The notes: generated from the sequence alone by a model not told the origin. A stretch of 64,000 bases of DNA from DATARH01 sp963789255 (GCA_963789255.1 CAWBJW010000003.1:124001-188000), one strand, 5' to 3'. Positions 52,404-62,022 are shown, numbered from the stretch's first letter. Program-made: numbers and translations.

Positions 52404-54187
52404 TCACGACCCGGCCGGCAGGCGGATCAGGAAGCGGGCGCCGCAGACCGCGTTCCCACCGCCGCCTGGGGCGTCGGTCCGGTTTTCGGCCCAGATGCGG
52501 CCGCGATGCGCTTCGACGATCTGTTTCGAAATCGACAGCCCCAGCCCCGAATGCGTGCCGAATTTTTCGCCGGGCGGCCGCTCGCTGTAAAACCGGTCGA
52601 ATATCGCCGTCAGCTTGTCCTCGGGGATGCCGGGGCCCTGGTCCTCGACCGTTACCAGCACGGCGCGGCCGTCGGCGGCGGCGCGGATGCGGATCTCGCT
52701 GTCGGGCGGGCTGAACGAGACGGCGTTGGCGATGACGTTGAGGAAGATCTGCGACAGACGGCTCTCGATGCCGGAAACGATCAGGCCCCGGCCGCGCCCG
52801 GGCAGGTCTGCCGGCAAATCGAGGACGAGGTGCGGCGAACCGGGCGACCTGGTCGTCTCGTGCATGTCGACGAGCGCGCGCAGCATCGCGCCGATATCGG
52901 TCGGCGACATTTCGAGACGGCTCAATTCGGCGTCGAGGCGCGAGGCATCGGAGATATCGGTGATCAGCCGGTCGAGGCGCTCGACATCGTCCTGGATCAC
53001 CGCCATCAGCCGGCGCTGCTTCTCCGGGTCGTCGATGCGCAGCGGCGGTCTCGACCGCGCTGCGCAGCGAGGACAGCGGGTTCCTGATCTCGTGCGCGAC
53101 GTCGGCCGCGAAGCTCTCGATCGCGCTCATGCGTTGCCACAGCGCATCGGTCATCTCGCGCAACGAGGCCGCCAGTTCGCCGATCTCGTCGCTGCGCCCG
53201 GTAACGTCCGGGATCTCGATGCGGGCGGCGCGGCCGCGCGCGTGCTGCGCCGCCGCGGCCAGGCGGCGGATCGGCTGGGCGATCGTGCCTCCCAGATAGA
53301 GCGACAGCAGCACGGTCACGAGCAGCGCGACGCCGAAAGATGCGCAAGAGTTCAAGCCGCACGGTGCGCAGCTCGTCCTCGATCTCGCGGTTGCTGGTCG
53401 ACAGCATCACCGCGCCGAGAACCTGCTTGTAGCGCTGCAGCGGGACGGCGACGCTGATCACCAGGCCGCCGGTCCGCGGGTCGCTGCGCACCGCCGATCC
53501 GCTGTCGCCAAGCAAGGCCTGCGCGGCCTCGCGGTAATCTGCCACCTTGTTGCCCTCGTGGTAGACCTCACGCTTGTGACCGCTCGGCAGCAGTTCGGCG
53601 ATCGAATCGTACATCGAATCGGCCAGCCGCGGCATCAGGCCCTTTTGCTCGGGCTCGGGCAACGGGGCGATCTGCACGCGACCGCCCGGCCCGCGCGCCA
53701 TGCCGCTGTCGGCGACCAGCGTGCCGCGGATATCGAACAGCCGAGCATGGGTATGGGTCGGCGCAACCAGGCGGCGCATCATCTGGCGCGCCAGATCGGG
53801 CAGCAGAACTTCGCCTTCGCCGGGCGAGTCGAGCACGGCGCCCTCGCTGAGCGCGGCGGCAAATATCTCGCCCTGGGTATGCAACGACTCGATCTGCTGG
53901 CCGATCAGGCTCGCTTCGAACTTGCCGAGATAGAGAAAGCCGACACCGAGAAGCGCCAGCGGCAGGACGTTGACGGCGACGATCCGTCGCGTCAGCGGCG
54001 ACACCGACGGCCAGCGGAAGCGGAGCGGCCACGCCCGGGCGGCCCGGGATTCGGTCCGGGTCTCGCCGCGGGCTGCGCCTTCCGCGGACCGTTCCGCGCC
54101 GGGGCCCGAGCGGCGGGATGGAGGTTCGGGCGGGTGGGCCGGCGGCGCCTTTGCCTCAGCGGTCGCGGTATCGATAGCCGACGCCAT
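52404..54187 (-). CDS. chvG: Sensor histidine kinase ChvG (two frameshifts)
   Basis: 593 aa after removing two extra bases, at 53336-53338 (TTT for TT on the coding strand) and near 53043-53048. It has a proline-rich cytoplasmic N-terminus, TM1 (IVAVNVLPLALLGVGFLYLG), a periplasmic stimulus domain and TM2 (FGVALLVTVLLSLYLGG). HAMP follows, then the DHp helix with His365 in ADVAHEIRNPLSSL, NVIANAVSFSPP, DQGPGIP and GLGLSISKQIVEAH. ChvG/ExoS senses acidity or envelope state and phosphorylates ChvI; in relatives a periplasmic ExoR protein restrains it. The start overlaps chvI by 32 nt. Confidence 0.9.
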
Positions 54188-54854
54188 AGAGGGTTTCGAT
54201 CTGCGCGAATTCCGTATCGATGGCCTTGAACTTCTTGCGCAGGCGTTTGATGTGGCTGTCGATCGTACGGTCATCGACATAGATGTGCTCGCCGTAGGCG
54301 GCGTCCATCAGCTGGTCGCGGTTCTTGACATGCCCCGGACGCTGCGCCAGCGATTTGAGGATCAGGAACTCGGTGACGGTCAGCTCGACCGGCTGGCTGC
54401 GCCAGGTGCACAGATGGCGGGCCGGATCGAGCGTCATCTGACCGCGGACGATGACCGGCTCGCCCTGGCCGTCCTCGCGCTCGCGCGCCAGTTCGCCGCG
54501 GCGGATCAGCGCGCGAATGCGCTCGATCAAGAGGCGCTGCGAAAACGGCTTCCTGATGTAATCGTCGGCGCCCATGCGCAGGCCGAGCAGCTCATCGACC
54601 TCGTCGTCCTTCGAGGTCAGGAAGATCACCGGAATGTGGCTCTGGCGGCGCAGCTGGCCGAGCAGCGCCATGCCGTCCATCCGCGGCATCTTGATGTCGA
54701 GCACGGCGAGATCGACCGGCTGCGCGGTCATTCCCTTGAGCGCCTCGGTCCCGTCGCTGTAGCAGCGGACCGCAAATCCTTCGGCCTCCAGCGCCATCGA
54801 CACCGAGGTCAGGATGTTCCGGTCGTCATCGACGAGAGCAATCGTGCTTGTCAC
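54156..54854 (-). CDS. chvI: Response regulator ChvI (OmpR family)
   Basis: 232 aa regulator. The receiver has the acidic cluster ALVDDDRN, acceptor Asp53 in LDIKMPRMDG, and Lys in DYIRKPF. A winged-helix DNA-binding domain ends ETLYGVGYRYRDR. GTG 54854 has GGGGGA 8 nt upstream. With ChvG it forms the conserved alphaproteobacterial pair controlling envelope, exopolysaccharide, motility and central carbon genes. pckA, a common divergent neighbour and target in rhizobia, is 1.1 kb away. Confidence 0.95.
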   Translation of the reverse strand: MTSTIALVDDDRNILTSVSMALEAEGFAVRCYSDGTEALKGMTAQPVDLAVLDIKMPRMDGMALLGQLRRQSHIPVIFLTSKDDEVDELLGLRMGADDYIRKPFSQRLLIERIRALIRRGELAREREDGQGEPVIVRGQMTLDPARHLCTWRSQPVELTVTEFLILKSLAQRPGHVKNRDQLMDAAYGEHIYVDDRTIDSHIKRLRKKFKAIDTEFAQIETLYGVGYRYRDR

Positions 54855-55101
54855 GGATATGTCCCCCAAAAATCCGCTGCGCGCTCGCGCACCGCCCGAC
54901 CCGGATCGTCTCGCGCCTAAATATGGCCGCTCGACGGCAAATACCAAAGGGTGCCGGCGACGCTATTCGACCATGACGATCTGCCGCCCGATCATGTAAC
55001 CTGCCGGGTGACGCTGTTGGCGGCGCGTGGTTTCCGGAATTACATGATTTACAGCCTCCTCTATTCTAGGCGGGATTGCCGCACGGCGTTCCCGAGCGGC
55101 G

Positions 55102-55833
55102 ATGGCCGTGGCTGATGATGCGACAGATCGCGGTGCCGCGGCGCGGCGCCTGATCCGCGCCCGCGGCGATGCCGCACTCGCCACCAGCCTTGCCGGCGCT
55201 CCCTATGTCTCGCTCGTCGCGACCGCTTGCGCCAGCGATGCGGCCCCGCTCCTCTTGCTGTCCGATCTCGCGCAGCACACGAGCAACCTCCTCGCCGATC
55301 CGCGGGTCGCGCTGCTGTTCGAAGACACCGGCGGTCTCCCCGAGCCGCTCGCCGGGCCGCGTCTGACGCTGCTCGGCCATGCCGAGCGTAGCGATGATCC
55401 GAGCGCCGCCGCCCGCTTCGCCGCGCGGCACCCGGCAAGCGCGGGCTATGCCGGGTTTGCCGATTTCCACCTCTACCGGGTCGTCGCCGAACGCGGCCAC
55501 CTCGTTGCCGGCTTCGGTCGGATCGCCTGGATCGAGGCCGGGCACCTCCGCTTTCGCGCCGAGGCCTCTGCGCTTGCCGAAGCCGAGGCGGAAATCGTTG
55601 CTCACATGAACGCCGAACACGGCGATGCCATCGCGCTCTATGCCGAGCGCCTCCTGGGACGGCACGGCGTGGGCTGGCTGATGACCGGGATCGACCCCGA
55701 AGGTCTCGATCTGCGCCGGGAGGGGGAGACCGCGCGGCTCGATTTTGCCGAGCCGGTGCTGACGCCGGAAGCGGCGCGGCGCACGCTCGTCGCGCTCGCC
55801 GAGCAGGCGCGCAGCACCGCGCCGCCCGGTTAG
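55102..55833 (+). CDS. HugZ-like FMN-binding split-barrel protein
   Basis: 243 aa. The N-terminal split barrel (about 15-145) resembles pyridoxamine 5'-phosphate oxidase-like flavin or haem-binding proteins (PYVSLVATACASDAAPLLLLSDLAQHTSNL). The C-terminal DUF2470 domain has AHMNAEHGDAIALYAE, carrying the conserved HMNxDH-like motif. HugZ proteins degrade or bind haem. No haem uptake genes are adjacent, so the role is open. The ATG has no obvious ribosome site. Confidence 0.8.
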   Translation: MAVADDATDRGAAARRLIRARGDAALATSLAGAPYVSLVATACASDAAPLLLLSDLAQHTSNLLADPRVALLFEDTGGLPEPLAGPRLTLLGHAERSDDPSAAARFAARHPASAGYAGFADFHLYRVVAERGHLVAGFGRIAWIEAGHLRFRAEASALAEAEAEIVAHMNAEHGDAIALYAERLLGRHGVGWLMTGIDPEGLDLRREGETARLDFAEPVLTPEAARRTLVALAEQARSTAPPG

Positions 55834-55959
55834 CCGCGTTGCCGCCTGCCATCGGCGGTTTCGCCGCAATCGGTCCCGCTTGCCGAGGCAATCCGCCGGG
55901 GTTATCGTGCCGCCCAATCTTTAGGCTAGCGCGCCGGTGTGCCTTAGCGCCTGCCCGCG

Positions 55960-57598
55960 ATGATGGAGGAAGGCTTGGACCAGGGGGACAAACCGCTGCC
56001 GGCGCGCACGCCCCGCTTCGGCCTTGTCGAGCAGGGAATGCACCATCTCGGCACCGTGCACTGGAACCTGACCGCGCCGTATCTTTATGAGCATGCGGTG
56101 CGGCGGCATGAGGGCCAGCTCGGCTTCGGCGGCAGCTTTGTCGTGAACACCGGGCGGCACACCGGCCGCTCGCCGAAGGACAAATACATCGTCAACGAGC
56201 CGGGGACGAAAGACACGGTCGCCTGGGGCGACATCAACCAGCCGATCGAAGCGGCCCGCTTCGACAGCCTGCAGCAGCGGATGCTGGCCTACCTGCAGGG
56301 CCGCGAACTGTTCGTCCAGGATCTCTTTGCCGGGGCCGACCCGGAATACCGGCTGCCGGTCCGGGTGATCAGCGACGGCGCCTGGCCGAGCCTGTTTTCG
56401 CGCAACATGTTCATCCGGCCGGCGCCGGCCGAGCTGCCGGATTTCGAGCCGGCCTTCACGATCCTGCACGCGCCGGAGTTCCGCGCGATACCAGCGCTCG
56501 ACGGGATCCGCTCGGAGACCTTCATCCTGGTCAACTTTGCCACGGGCTTTGTGTTGATCGGCGGCACCCGCTATGCCGGCGAGATCAAGAAGTCGGTGTT
56601 CGGCTACCTCAACTTCGTCCTGCCGGCGCGCGACGTATTGCCGATGCACTGCTCGGCCAATGTCGGGCCGAAGGGCGACGGCGCGATCTTTTTCGGCCTC
56701 AGCGGCACCGGCAAGACGACCTTGTCGGCCGACCATTCGCGCACCCTGATCGGCGATGACGAGCATGGCTGGAGCCCCCGCGGCATCTTCAATTTCGAGG
56801 GCGGCTGCTATGCCAAGGTGATCAATTTGTCGCCGAAAGCGGAGCCCGAGATCTACGCGACGATCACCCGTTTCGGCACGGTGCTCGAAAACGTCGTGCT
56901 CGATCCGATAACGCGGATGCCCGATGTCGACGACGACAGCCTGACCGAAAACACCCGGGCCTGCTATCCGCTCGACTTCATTCCCAATGCCGACGAGCAC
57001 GGCATGGCGCCGCACCCGAAAAACGTGATCATGCTGACCTGCGACGCGTTCGGGGTGATGCCGCCGATCGCCAAGCTTTCTGCCGAGCAGGCGATGTACC
57101 ATTTCCTGTCGGGCTATACGGCGCAGGTCGCCGGCACCGAGGTCGGCCTCGGCAAGGAGCCGAAGGCGGTTTTCTCGACCTGCTTTGGCGCGCCGTTCAT
57201 GCCGCGCCACCCGTCGGAATACGCCCGGATGCTGGGCGAACGGATCGCCCGCTACGGCGCCGATTGCTGGCTCGTCAACACCGGCTGGTCGGGCGGCGCC
57301 TACGGGGTCGGCAAGCGCATGGCGATCGCCCACACCCGCGCCCTTCTGCGCGCGGCGCTCGACGGCAGCCTCGCAGGCGTGCCGATGCGGCAGGACCCGA
57401 ATTTCGGGTTCCTGGTCCCCGAGAGCCTGCGCCGAGATCCCGGGCAATGTGCTCGACCCGCGCGGCACCTGGCCCGACAAGCGCGCCTATGACGAGGTCG
57501 CGCGCAACCTGCGCGGCCGGTTCGAGCACAATTTCACCGAGTTCGAGCCGTTCGTCGGCAGCGAAGTGAAGCGCGCCGCAATCCGGGCGGCGGCGTAG
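55960..57598 (+). CDS. pckA: Phosphoenolpyruvate carboxykinase (ATP) (one frameshift)
   Basis: 545 aa after removing one extra base near 57428-57433, the normal length. It converts oxaloacetate to PEP, the first step of gluconeogenesis. It shows HTGRSPKDKYIV, the IGGTRYAGEIKKSVF active site with Lys, the P-loop GLSGTGKTTLS, the metal site IGDDEHGW and the adenine-binding NTGWSGGAYGVGKRM. After the shift the text continues EIPGNVLDPRGTWPDKRAYD. ATG 55960 has no ribosome site; TTG 55975 directly follows GGAGGAAGG and may be the real start. Essential-type gene, so the shift is probably a sequence error. Confidence 0.93.
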
Positions 57599-57610
57599 CC
57601 CGAAAGAAAC

Positions 57611-57733
57611 ACCCTCTCCCCCAGTGGGGGAGAGGGCAGGGTGAGGGGGTGACGCCGGGCGCGTTACGGGAAGCCCTCACCCTCCCGTCGCTTTGCAACG
57701 GGCTCCTCCCTCTCCCGCGATGCGGGAGAGGGT
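57611..57733. repeat. Compound palindromic repeat, convergent terminator
   Basis: Two hairpins, CCCTCTCCCCC/GGGGGAGAGGG (57612-57637) and CCCTCTCCCGC/GCGGGAGAGGG (57709-57733), enclose AGGGTGAGGG...CCCTCACCCT. The layout matches 41683-41821. It lies between the 3' ends of pckA and of the ABC ATPase gene, so it could end transcription from both sides. Confidence 0.78.
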
Positions 57734-57740
57734 ATGACAA

Positions 57741-58858
57741 TCAGTGCCGCACGAAGTAGACCCGGCGCAGACTGCTCGCGGAAGCTCGCGCTCACCTCGA
57801 TCGCGGCGTGGAAATCCGCTTCGCCCAGAACATAGGCCTCGAGCGGATTGGCCGCGACCACCGTCGCGTTGCGCGGCGCGCCGGTCATCAGCGCCAACTC
57901 GCCGAAAAAGTCGCCGGGGCCGAGCCGGGCGATCTCGCCGCCCGAGCGCTCCACCGTGACCGCTCCTTCCGAAACCAGGAACAGCTCGTGGCCGGTATCG
58001 CCCTCGCGAATGACAATCTCGCCCGGCATGTAATGGCGCTTGGTCATGTGTTCGGCGACGTGGGTCAGCTCGATCGGGGTCAGGTTCTTGAACCCCTCGA
58101 CCTCCTTGAGGAATTCGCAGATGCGCAGCGCGTCGTTGAGCATGATATCCGAGACGATCCGGCCATCGACCATGTGAACCAGCCGGTCGGCCAGCTCGAT
58201 GATGCGGTGGTCATGCGTCACCATCACGATCGCGGTGCCGTCCTCGACGGTCAGATCCTTGAACAGGCGCACCACATTGCGGGTCGAATCGGGGTCGAGC
58301 GCGGCGGTCGGCTCGTCGGCAAGCACCAGTTTGGGGCGGTTGGCGAGGGCGCGCGCGATCGCCACCCGCTGCCGCTGTCCCCCCGACAGCGAGCGCGGCT
58401 TGTAGTCGATGCGGGCGCCGAGCCCCAGGCTCTCCAGCATGGCGACGCCGCGCTGGCGCATCGCCGCGGCCGCACCGCCGCCACCGAGCTGCAACGCCAT
58501 CTTCACGTTCTCGTAGGCGGTCGACGAATCGAACAGGTTGTGCATCTGGAAGATGAAGCCGATGTCGCGCCGCATACGCACCAGCCCGCTCGGCCCGAGC
58601 TGCGAGAGGTCATGGCCGAGGACGTTCGATCCGGCCCCCTTGCAGCGAGCGCAGCGCGCCGACCAGGGTCAGCAATGTGGTCTTGCCCGAGCCCGACGGG
58701 CCGGTCATGACCACCAGTTGCCCGGGCTCGATCGTGAGCCCGATGTCGAACAGCACCTGGTTCTGCGCGTCGCCTTCGCCATAAGCGAAATTGAGGCCGT
58801 CAACCCGCACCACCGGGGCCGGTTCGAGCTCGGGTTCGGTGATGACCGGAGTGCGCAT
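57741..58858 (-). CDS. ABC exporter ATPase (DevA-like) fused to a cyclic-nucleotide-binding domain (two frameshifts)
   Basis: 371 aa once two extra bases are removed, at 58635-58639 and 57771. The ATPase part (about 15-235) has Walker A GPSGSGKTT, Q-loop FIFQMHNLF, signature LSGGQRQRVAIARAL, Walker B LVLADEPTAALD and the His switch VTHDHR. It is followed by a cNMP-binding fold (about 250-365), with GEIVIREGDTGHELFLVSEG and the phosphate-binding cassette GDFFGELALMTGAPRNATV including its Arg. The corrected end is RRVYFVRH. Such a fusion would let cAMP or cGMP, or a non-nucleotide ligand, set export activity. It is coupled to the permease gene (ATGA). Confidence 0.85.
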
Positions 58859-60045
58859 CAGAAAATCTCCGCCGGGTCCGCTGCAATCACCCGGCGGATC
58901 GCCAGCATCGCGGACAGGAGGCACATTGCGAGGGTCAAACCAAGGCTGAGCAGGGTCAGCGACACGGTCATATGCAGCGGCAACAACGTCATTGCGCCGA
59001 TCGCGCGGTAGATCACCAGACAGGCCAGCCAGGCCGGCACGTACCCGGCCAGCGCCGACAGCGCCGCCTGCTCGATCACGACCCGCACCAGATAGAAGGT
59101 CCCATAGCCCATGCCCTTCAGGGTCGCGTATTGCGGGAGCTGATCGGACAGATCGGTATAGATGATCTGGTACGAGATCAGCATGCCGACGACAAAGCCG
59201 ACCACCGTTCCCAGCCAGAAAATCGGCCCGGCGGACGAAACATCGGCCTGGAAATCGCGCTCGAAGGCGACCAGCTGCGACTTGGTCAGGACCCGCAAAT
59301 CGCCCGGCAGCGCCGCCTGGAGCCTCTGCTGCGCGCGCGACGGATCCTCGCCCGGGCGGAGCTTCACGATCCCGAATTCGACCGGCAGCGCGGCCGCGCC
59401 TTCCCGATTTCCGGGGAGCAGCCGGGCGAAGCTGCGCTCGCTCATCATGACGGTCCCGTCGCTCATGAAATTGGGGCCGAGCGTGAAGCTGCCGACGATA
59501 TGCACGGTGCGGCCGTTGATCTGCGTGTCCCCGGTCCCGCTCGCCATGCCGAGAAAGCGGCGGGCATGCCGGTTGACGATGACAGCGTCCTCCGCTTTCA
59601 GCCGCGCGGCATCGGCCTTGACCTCGGGCAGCAGGAAGACGGGGTGGTCGGGATCGAAGCCGAATGCCTGCACCAGGTAGGGCTGATCGCTCGCCGGGTT
59701 CTTCCAGAAGAAACTCGTCCATGCGGCATAGAGCGGCGCTACCGAAGCGATGCCGGCGACATTCGCCGCCGTCGCGAGATAGCGGCGCGGAAACGGGTCG
59801 GCGCTGCCGAACCGGTAGTTGCTCGCGCTGATGATGACGAGATCGCCGTCGATCTGGCGCACCGTCGCGAGCGAGGCGTCGAAAAACCCGCGCTCGAAGC
59901 CGAGCTGCACGAGCATCAACAGCACGGCAAACCCGATCCCGGCGCTCGACCGCACCAGCCGCCGCCTGTTGGCCACGAGATTGCGCCAGGCGAGCGGCAC
60001 GGACCGGGTGCCGGAAAAATGCGTGGGCGTCTGCGCCGTGGTCAA
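58858..60045 (-). CDS. DevC-like ABC exporter permease (FtsX/MacB fold)
   Basis: 395 aa. One N-terminal TM helix (about 33-52) is followed by a ~220-residue periplasmic domain and three C-terminal TM helices (from about 265), the FtsX-like type used by DevC and MacB. The C-terminus RRVIAADPAEIF is the hallmark of DevC. TTG 60045 has GGGAGG 6 nt upstream. Its neighbours are the ATPase downstream and a second permease upstream, suggesting a heterodimeric channel. The membrane-fusion partner DevB is absent from the window. Confidence 0.87.
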   Translation of the reverse strand: MTTAQTPTHFSGTRSVPLAWRNLVANRRRLVRSSAGIGFAVLLMLVQLGFERGFFDASLATVRQIDGDLVIISASNYRFGSADPFPRRYLATAANVAGIASVAPLYAAWTSFFWKNPASDQPYLVQAFGFDPDHPVFLLPEVKADAARLKAEDAVIVNRHARRFLGMASGTGDTQINGRTVHIVGSFTLGPNFMSDGTVMMSERSFARLLPGNREGAAALPVEFGIVKLRPGEDPSRAQQRLQAALPGDLRVLTKSQLVAFERDFQADVSSAGPIFWLGTVVGFVVGMLISYQIIYTDLSDQLPQYATLKGMGYGTFYLVRVVIEQAALSALAGYVPAWLACLVIYRAIGAMTLLPLHMTVSLTLLSLGLTLAMCLLSAMLAIRRVIAADPAEIF

Positions 60046-60065
60046 GACGCGCCTCCCGTTCCCAG

Positions 60066-60145
60066 GTCATTCCCGCGAAAGCGGGAATCCAGGGGCGGCG
60101 CGGATCTCGCCGGTTGCCCTGGACCCCCGCTTTCGCGGGGGTGAC
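60066..60145. repeat. REP-like inverted repeat between the two permease genes
   Basis: The arms at 60066-60094 (start GTCATTCCCGCGAAAGCGGG) and 60117-60145 are complementary over 29 bp with four mismatched positions, each arm itself being a hairpin. Same family as 37935-38062. Lying inside the operon, it may modulate mRNA stability or the ratio of the two permeases. Confidence 0.8.
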
Positions 60146-60183
60146 GATGATTTGGCGCAACGAATTTCATCTCGGGTCGGAGA

Positions 60184-61314
60184 TCAGAAGACTTCGGCGG
60201 GGTCGGCCCGCCGCAAGCCGGCAAGCGACAGGAACGCCGAGGCCGCCGCCATCACCAGGGTAAGTGCGAACACCGTGCCAAGCTCCGGCGCGGTCAGGCT
60301 GAGCGGCAGCAATGTCTCGCTGCGGACCAGCGCGTAGACGCCGAGCGCCGCGCCGAGCGCAGGGACAAACGCGACCGCCGTGACCAGGAACGCCTCGATA
60401 AGGACGATTGCGTCGAGATAACGGTCGCTGTAGCCGATCGCCTTGAGGGTGGCGAATTGCGGCAGCTGCCGGGTGATCTGGGTCGCCAGCGTCTGGTACA
60501 GCACCATGATTCCGACCACGAACGACACCACCAGGCCGGACCCGAAAATCAGCCCGGTGGCGGTCCGCGTGGTCCAATACGCGACCTCGTGGGCGACCAG
60601 TTCGCGGCGCGTGAAGACCTGCGTATCCGCCGGTAATACCGTCCGCATCGCTCGCGCGGCGCGGTCTGGATCGGCGCCGGGTTTCAAGGTGACGAGGCCG
60701 AAATTGACCGTATCCCGCGGGCGCCCCGGGAACATCCGGAAAAAGTTGGCCTCGTTGGCGATCGCGACGCCAAGTCCGAGAAATCCGGGGCCGAGCTTGT
60801 AGACCCCGCCGATCGTCATCCGCCGCCCGGCGATGTCGACGACGCGCCCCGGCCGGAGCGGGCCGAACAGCGATCGGCTTGCACCGTCGACGAGCACCGT
60901 GTCGGGGCGATCGAGCACCGCGCTCTGGCGCTCGATGTCGGGGACCGCGAAGATCCCGGCCCGCGGGTCGATGCCGATCAACGAAATATCGACGCGCAGG
61001 CCGCCGTTCGTGTCCTGCCATTTGGCCGCGCCCAAATAAACCGGGCTGGCCTGCGCCACCTCGGCTACGGTCCTGGCCGTAGCCAGCCGGGCAAGCGGAA
61101 ACTGCCCGGACTGCGCCTGAAACAGGTATCGGTTGGAGCACACCAGCAGATCGAAGCGCATATGGTCGTAGATCAGCATGCCGCCTTGCGGCACCGCGAC
61201 GAAAAAGCCGAGTTCGATGAAGACCAGAAGGATCGCGATGAAGATGCCGCCCGCGGCCAGCGCGGTACGCCCCTTCTGATCGACCAGTATGCGCCAAGCG
61301 ACCTGGAGCGGCAC
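60184..61314 (-). CDS. DevC-like ABC exporter permease, second copy
   Basis: 376 aa with the same layout as its neighbour: N-terminal TM (ALAAGGIFIAILLVFIELGF), a periplasmic domain, three C-terminal TM helices and the ending LRRADPAEVF. The two permeases share QLPQ(F/Y)ATLK(A/G)(I/M)GY and similar tails, so they are paralogues. GTG 61314 is chosen because the protein then begins VPLQVAWRIL, in line with DevC starts; no strong ribosome site is present. First gene of the exporter operon. The substrate is unknown (DevBCA exports glycolipids in cyanobacteria). Confidence 0.85.
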   Translation of the reverse strand: MPLQVAWRILVDQKGRTALAAGGIFIAILLVFIELGFFVAVPQGGMLIYDHMRFDLLVCSNRYLFQAQSGQFPLARLATARTVAEVAQASPVYLGAAKWQDTNGGLRVDISLIGIDPRAGIFAVPDIERQSAVLDRPDTVLVDGASRSLFGPLRPGRVVDIAGRRMTIGGVYKLGPGFLGLGVAIANEANFFRMFPGRPRDTVNFGLVTLKPGADPDRAARAMRTVLPADTQVFTRRELVAHEVAYWTTRTATGLIFGSGLVVSFVVGIMVLYQTLATQITRQLPQFATLKAIGYSDRYLDAIVLIEAFLVTAVAFVPALGAALGVYALVRSETLLPLSLTAPELGTVFALTLVMAAASAFLSLAGLRRADPAEVF

Positions 61315-61587
61315 TAGCCTGCGACCCTCAAGACAATTGCGTCGGAAAACGGCGAGGCCGGCCGGTCCCTCATTTCCCCGTCCCCCGCAGCGCACCGGGT
61401 GCGAGCCCAATCTTCCGCGCTCGACCGCGGCGATGATAAGGCTGCGATCCCCGCATGGTCCATCACCCTTCGGCGGCGCGCGCGCTTGTTTTTCGCCCGC
61501 AAATTACAGGCGAAACAGGACGCGGCGGGCGGGCTCTGCTAAAGGGTGCCGAACCGCTGCGCAGCAGCCCGGCAATCCAGGCATGCC

Positions 61588-61917
61588 ATGAGCGTTACAT
61601 TGCGCCATCCGCAGACCGGCCAGATCAAGGTAATGCAAGACGGTTGGAGTTGGAGATGCTTCATCGGCTGCGGCATTCTCGGCTTGCCGCTCTTCCGCCT
61701 TGGGCTGCAGGTCTGGGGCTCGGCCATGGTCGCGTTCAACCTCGTGGCCTTGATTGTCGCGCTGGTCCCGACCGACCGCGCCGCGACCATCGATCGCGGG
61801 CTGACCGTCATCTGGATCGGGTTGTGCGTCTTCTTCGGCATGAAGGCCAATCAGATGGCGATCGACCGCTATGAAAGCCTCGGCTGGGAACACGTCCGGC
61901 CGCATCGCAATTTCTAG
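61588..61917 (+). CDS. Small membrane protein, DUF2628-like
   Basis: 109 aa. A short N-terminal segment containing KVMQDGWSWRCFIGCGILGLP leads to two hydrophobic helices (about 25-60 and 72-92) and a basic tail, ANQMAIDRYESLGWEHVRPH. The order (a GWSW turn, two helices, then an RYESLGW tail) resembles DUF2628 proteins of unknown function. It stands alone, 270 nt from the divergent exporter operon; nothing else is recognised in that gap. Confidence 0.65.
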   Translation: MSVTLRHPQTGQIKVMQDGWSWRCFIGCGILGLPLFRLGLQVWGSAMVAFNLVALIVALVPTDRAATIDRGLTVIWIGLCVFFGMKANQMAIDRYESLGWEHVRPHRNF

Positions 61918-62022
61918 CGATAGCGGCCGCGCCGGGAGAGGGGTTGGGGTGAAGGGCTGCTCAGTGTAGGCTCGGCATGCCCGGGAGGTCCGGGCGAAAC
62001 CACGGGATTTGGGAGGATCGAC

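Noticed and set aside
13311..57598. Calling mdh, sucD, pckA, chvG and divL genuine pseudogenes
   Set aside because: Each is otherwise fully conserved, most are essential, and all defects are the same kind of single-base insertion, which fits sequencing error better than decay.
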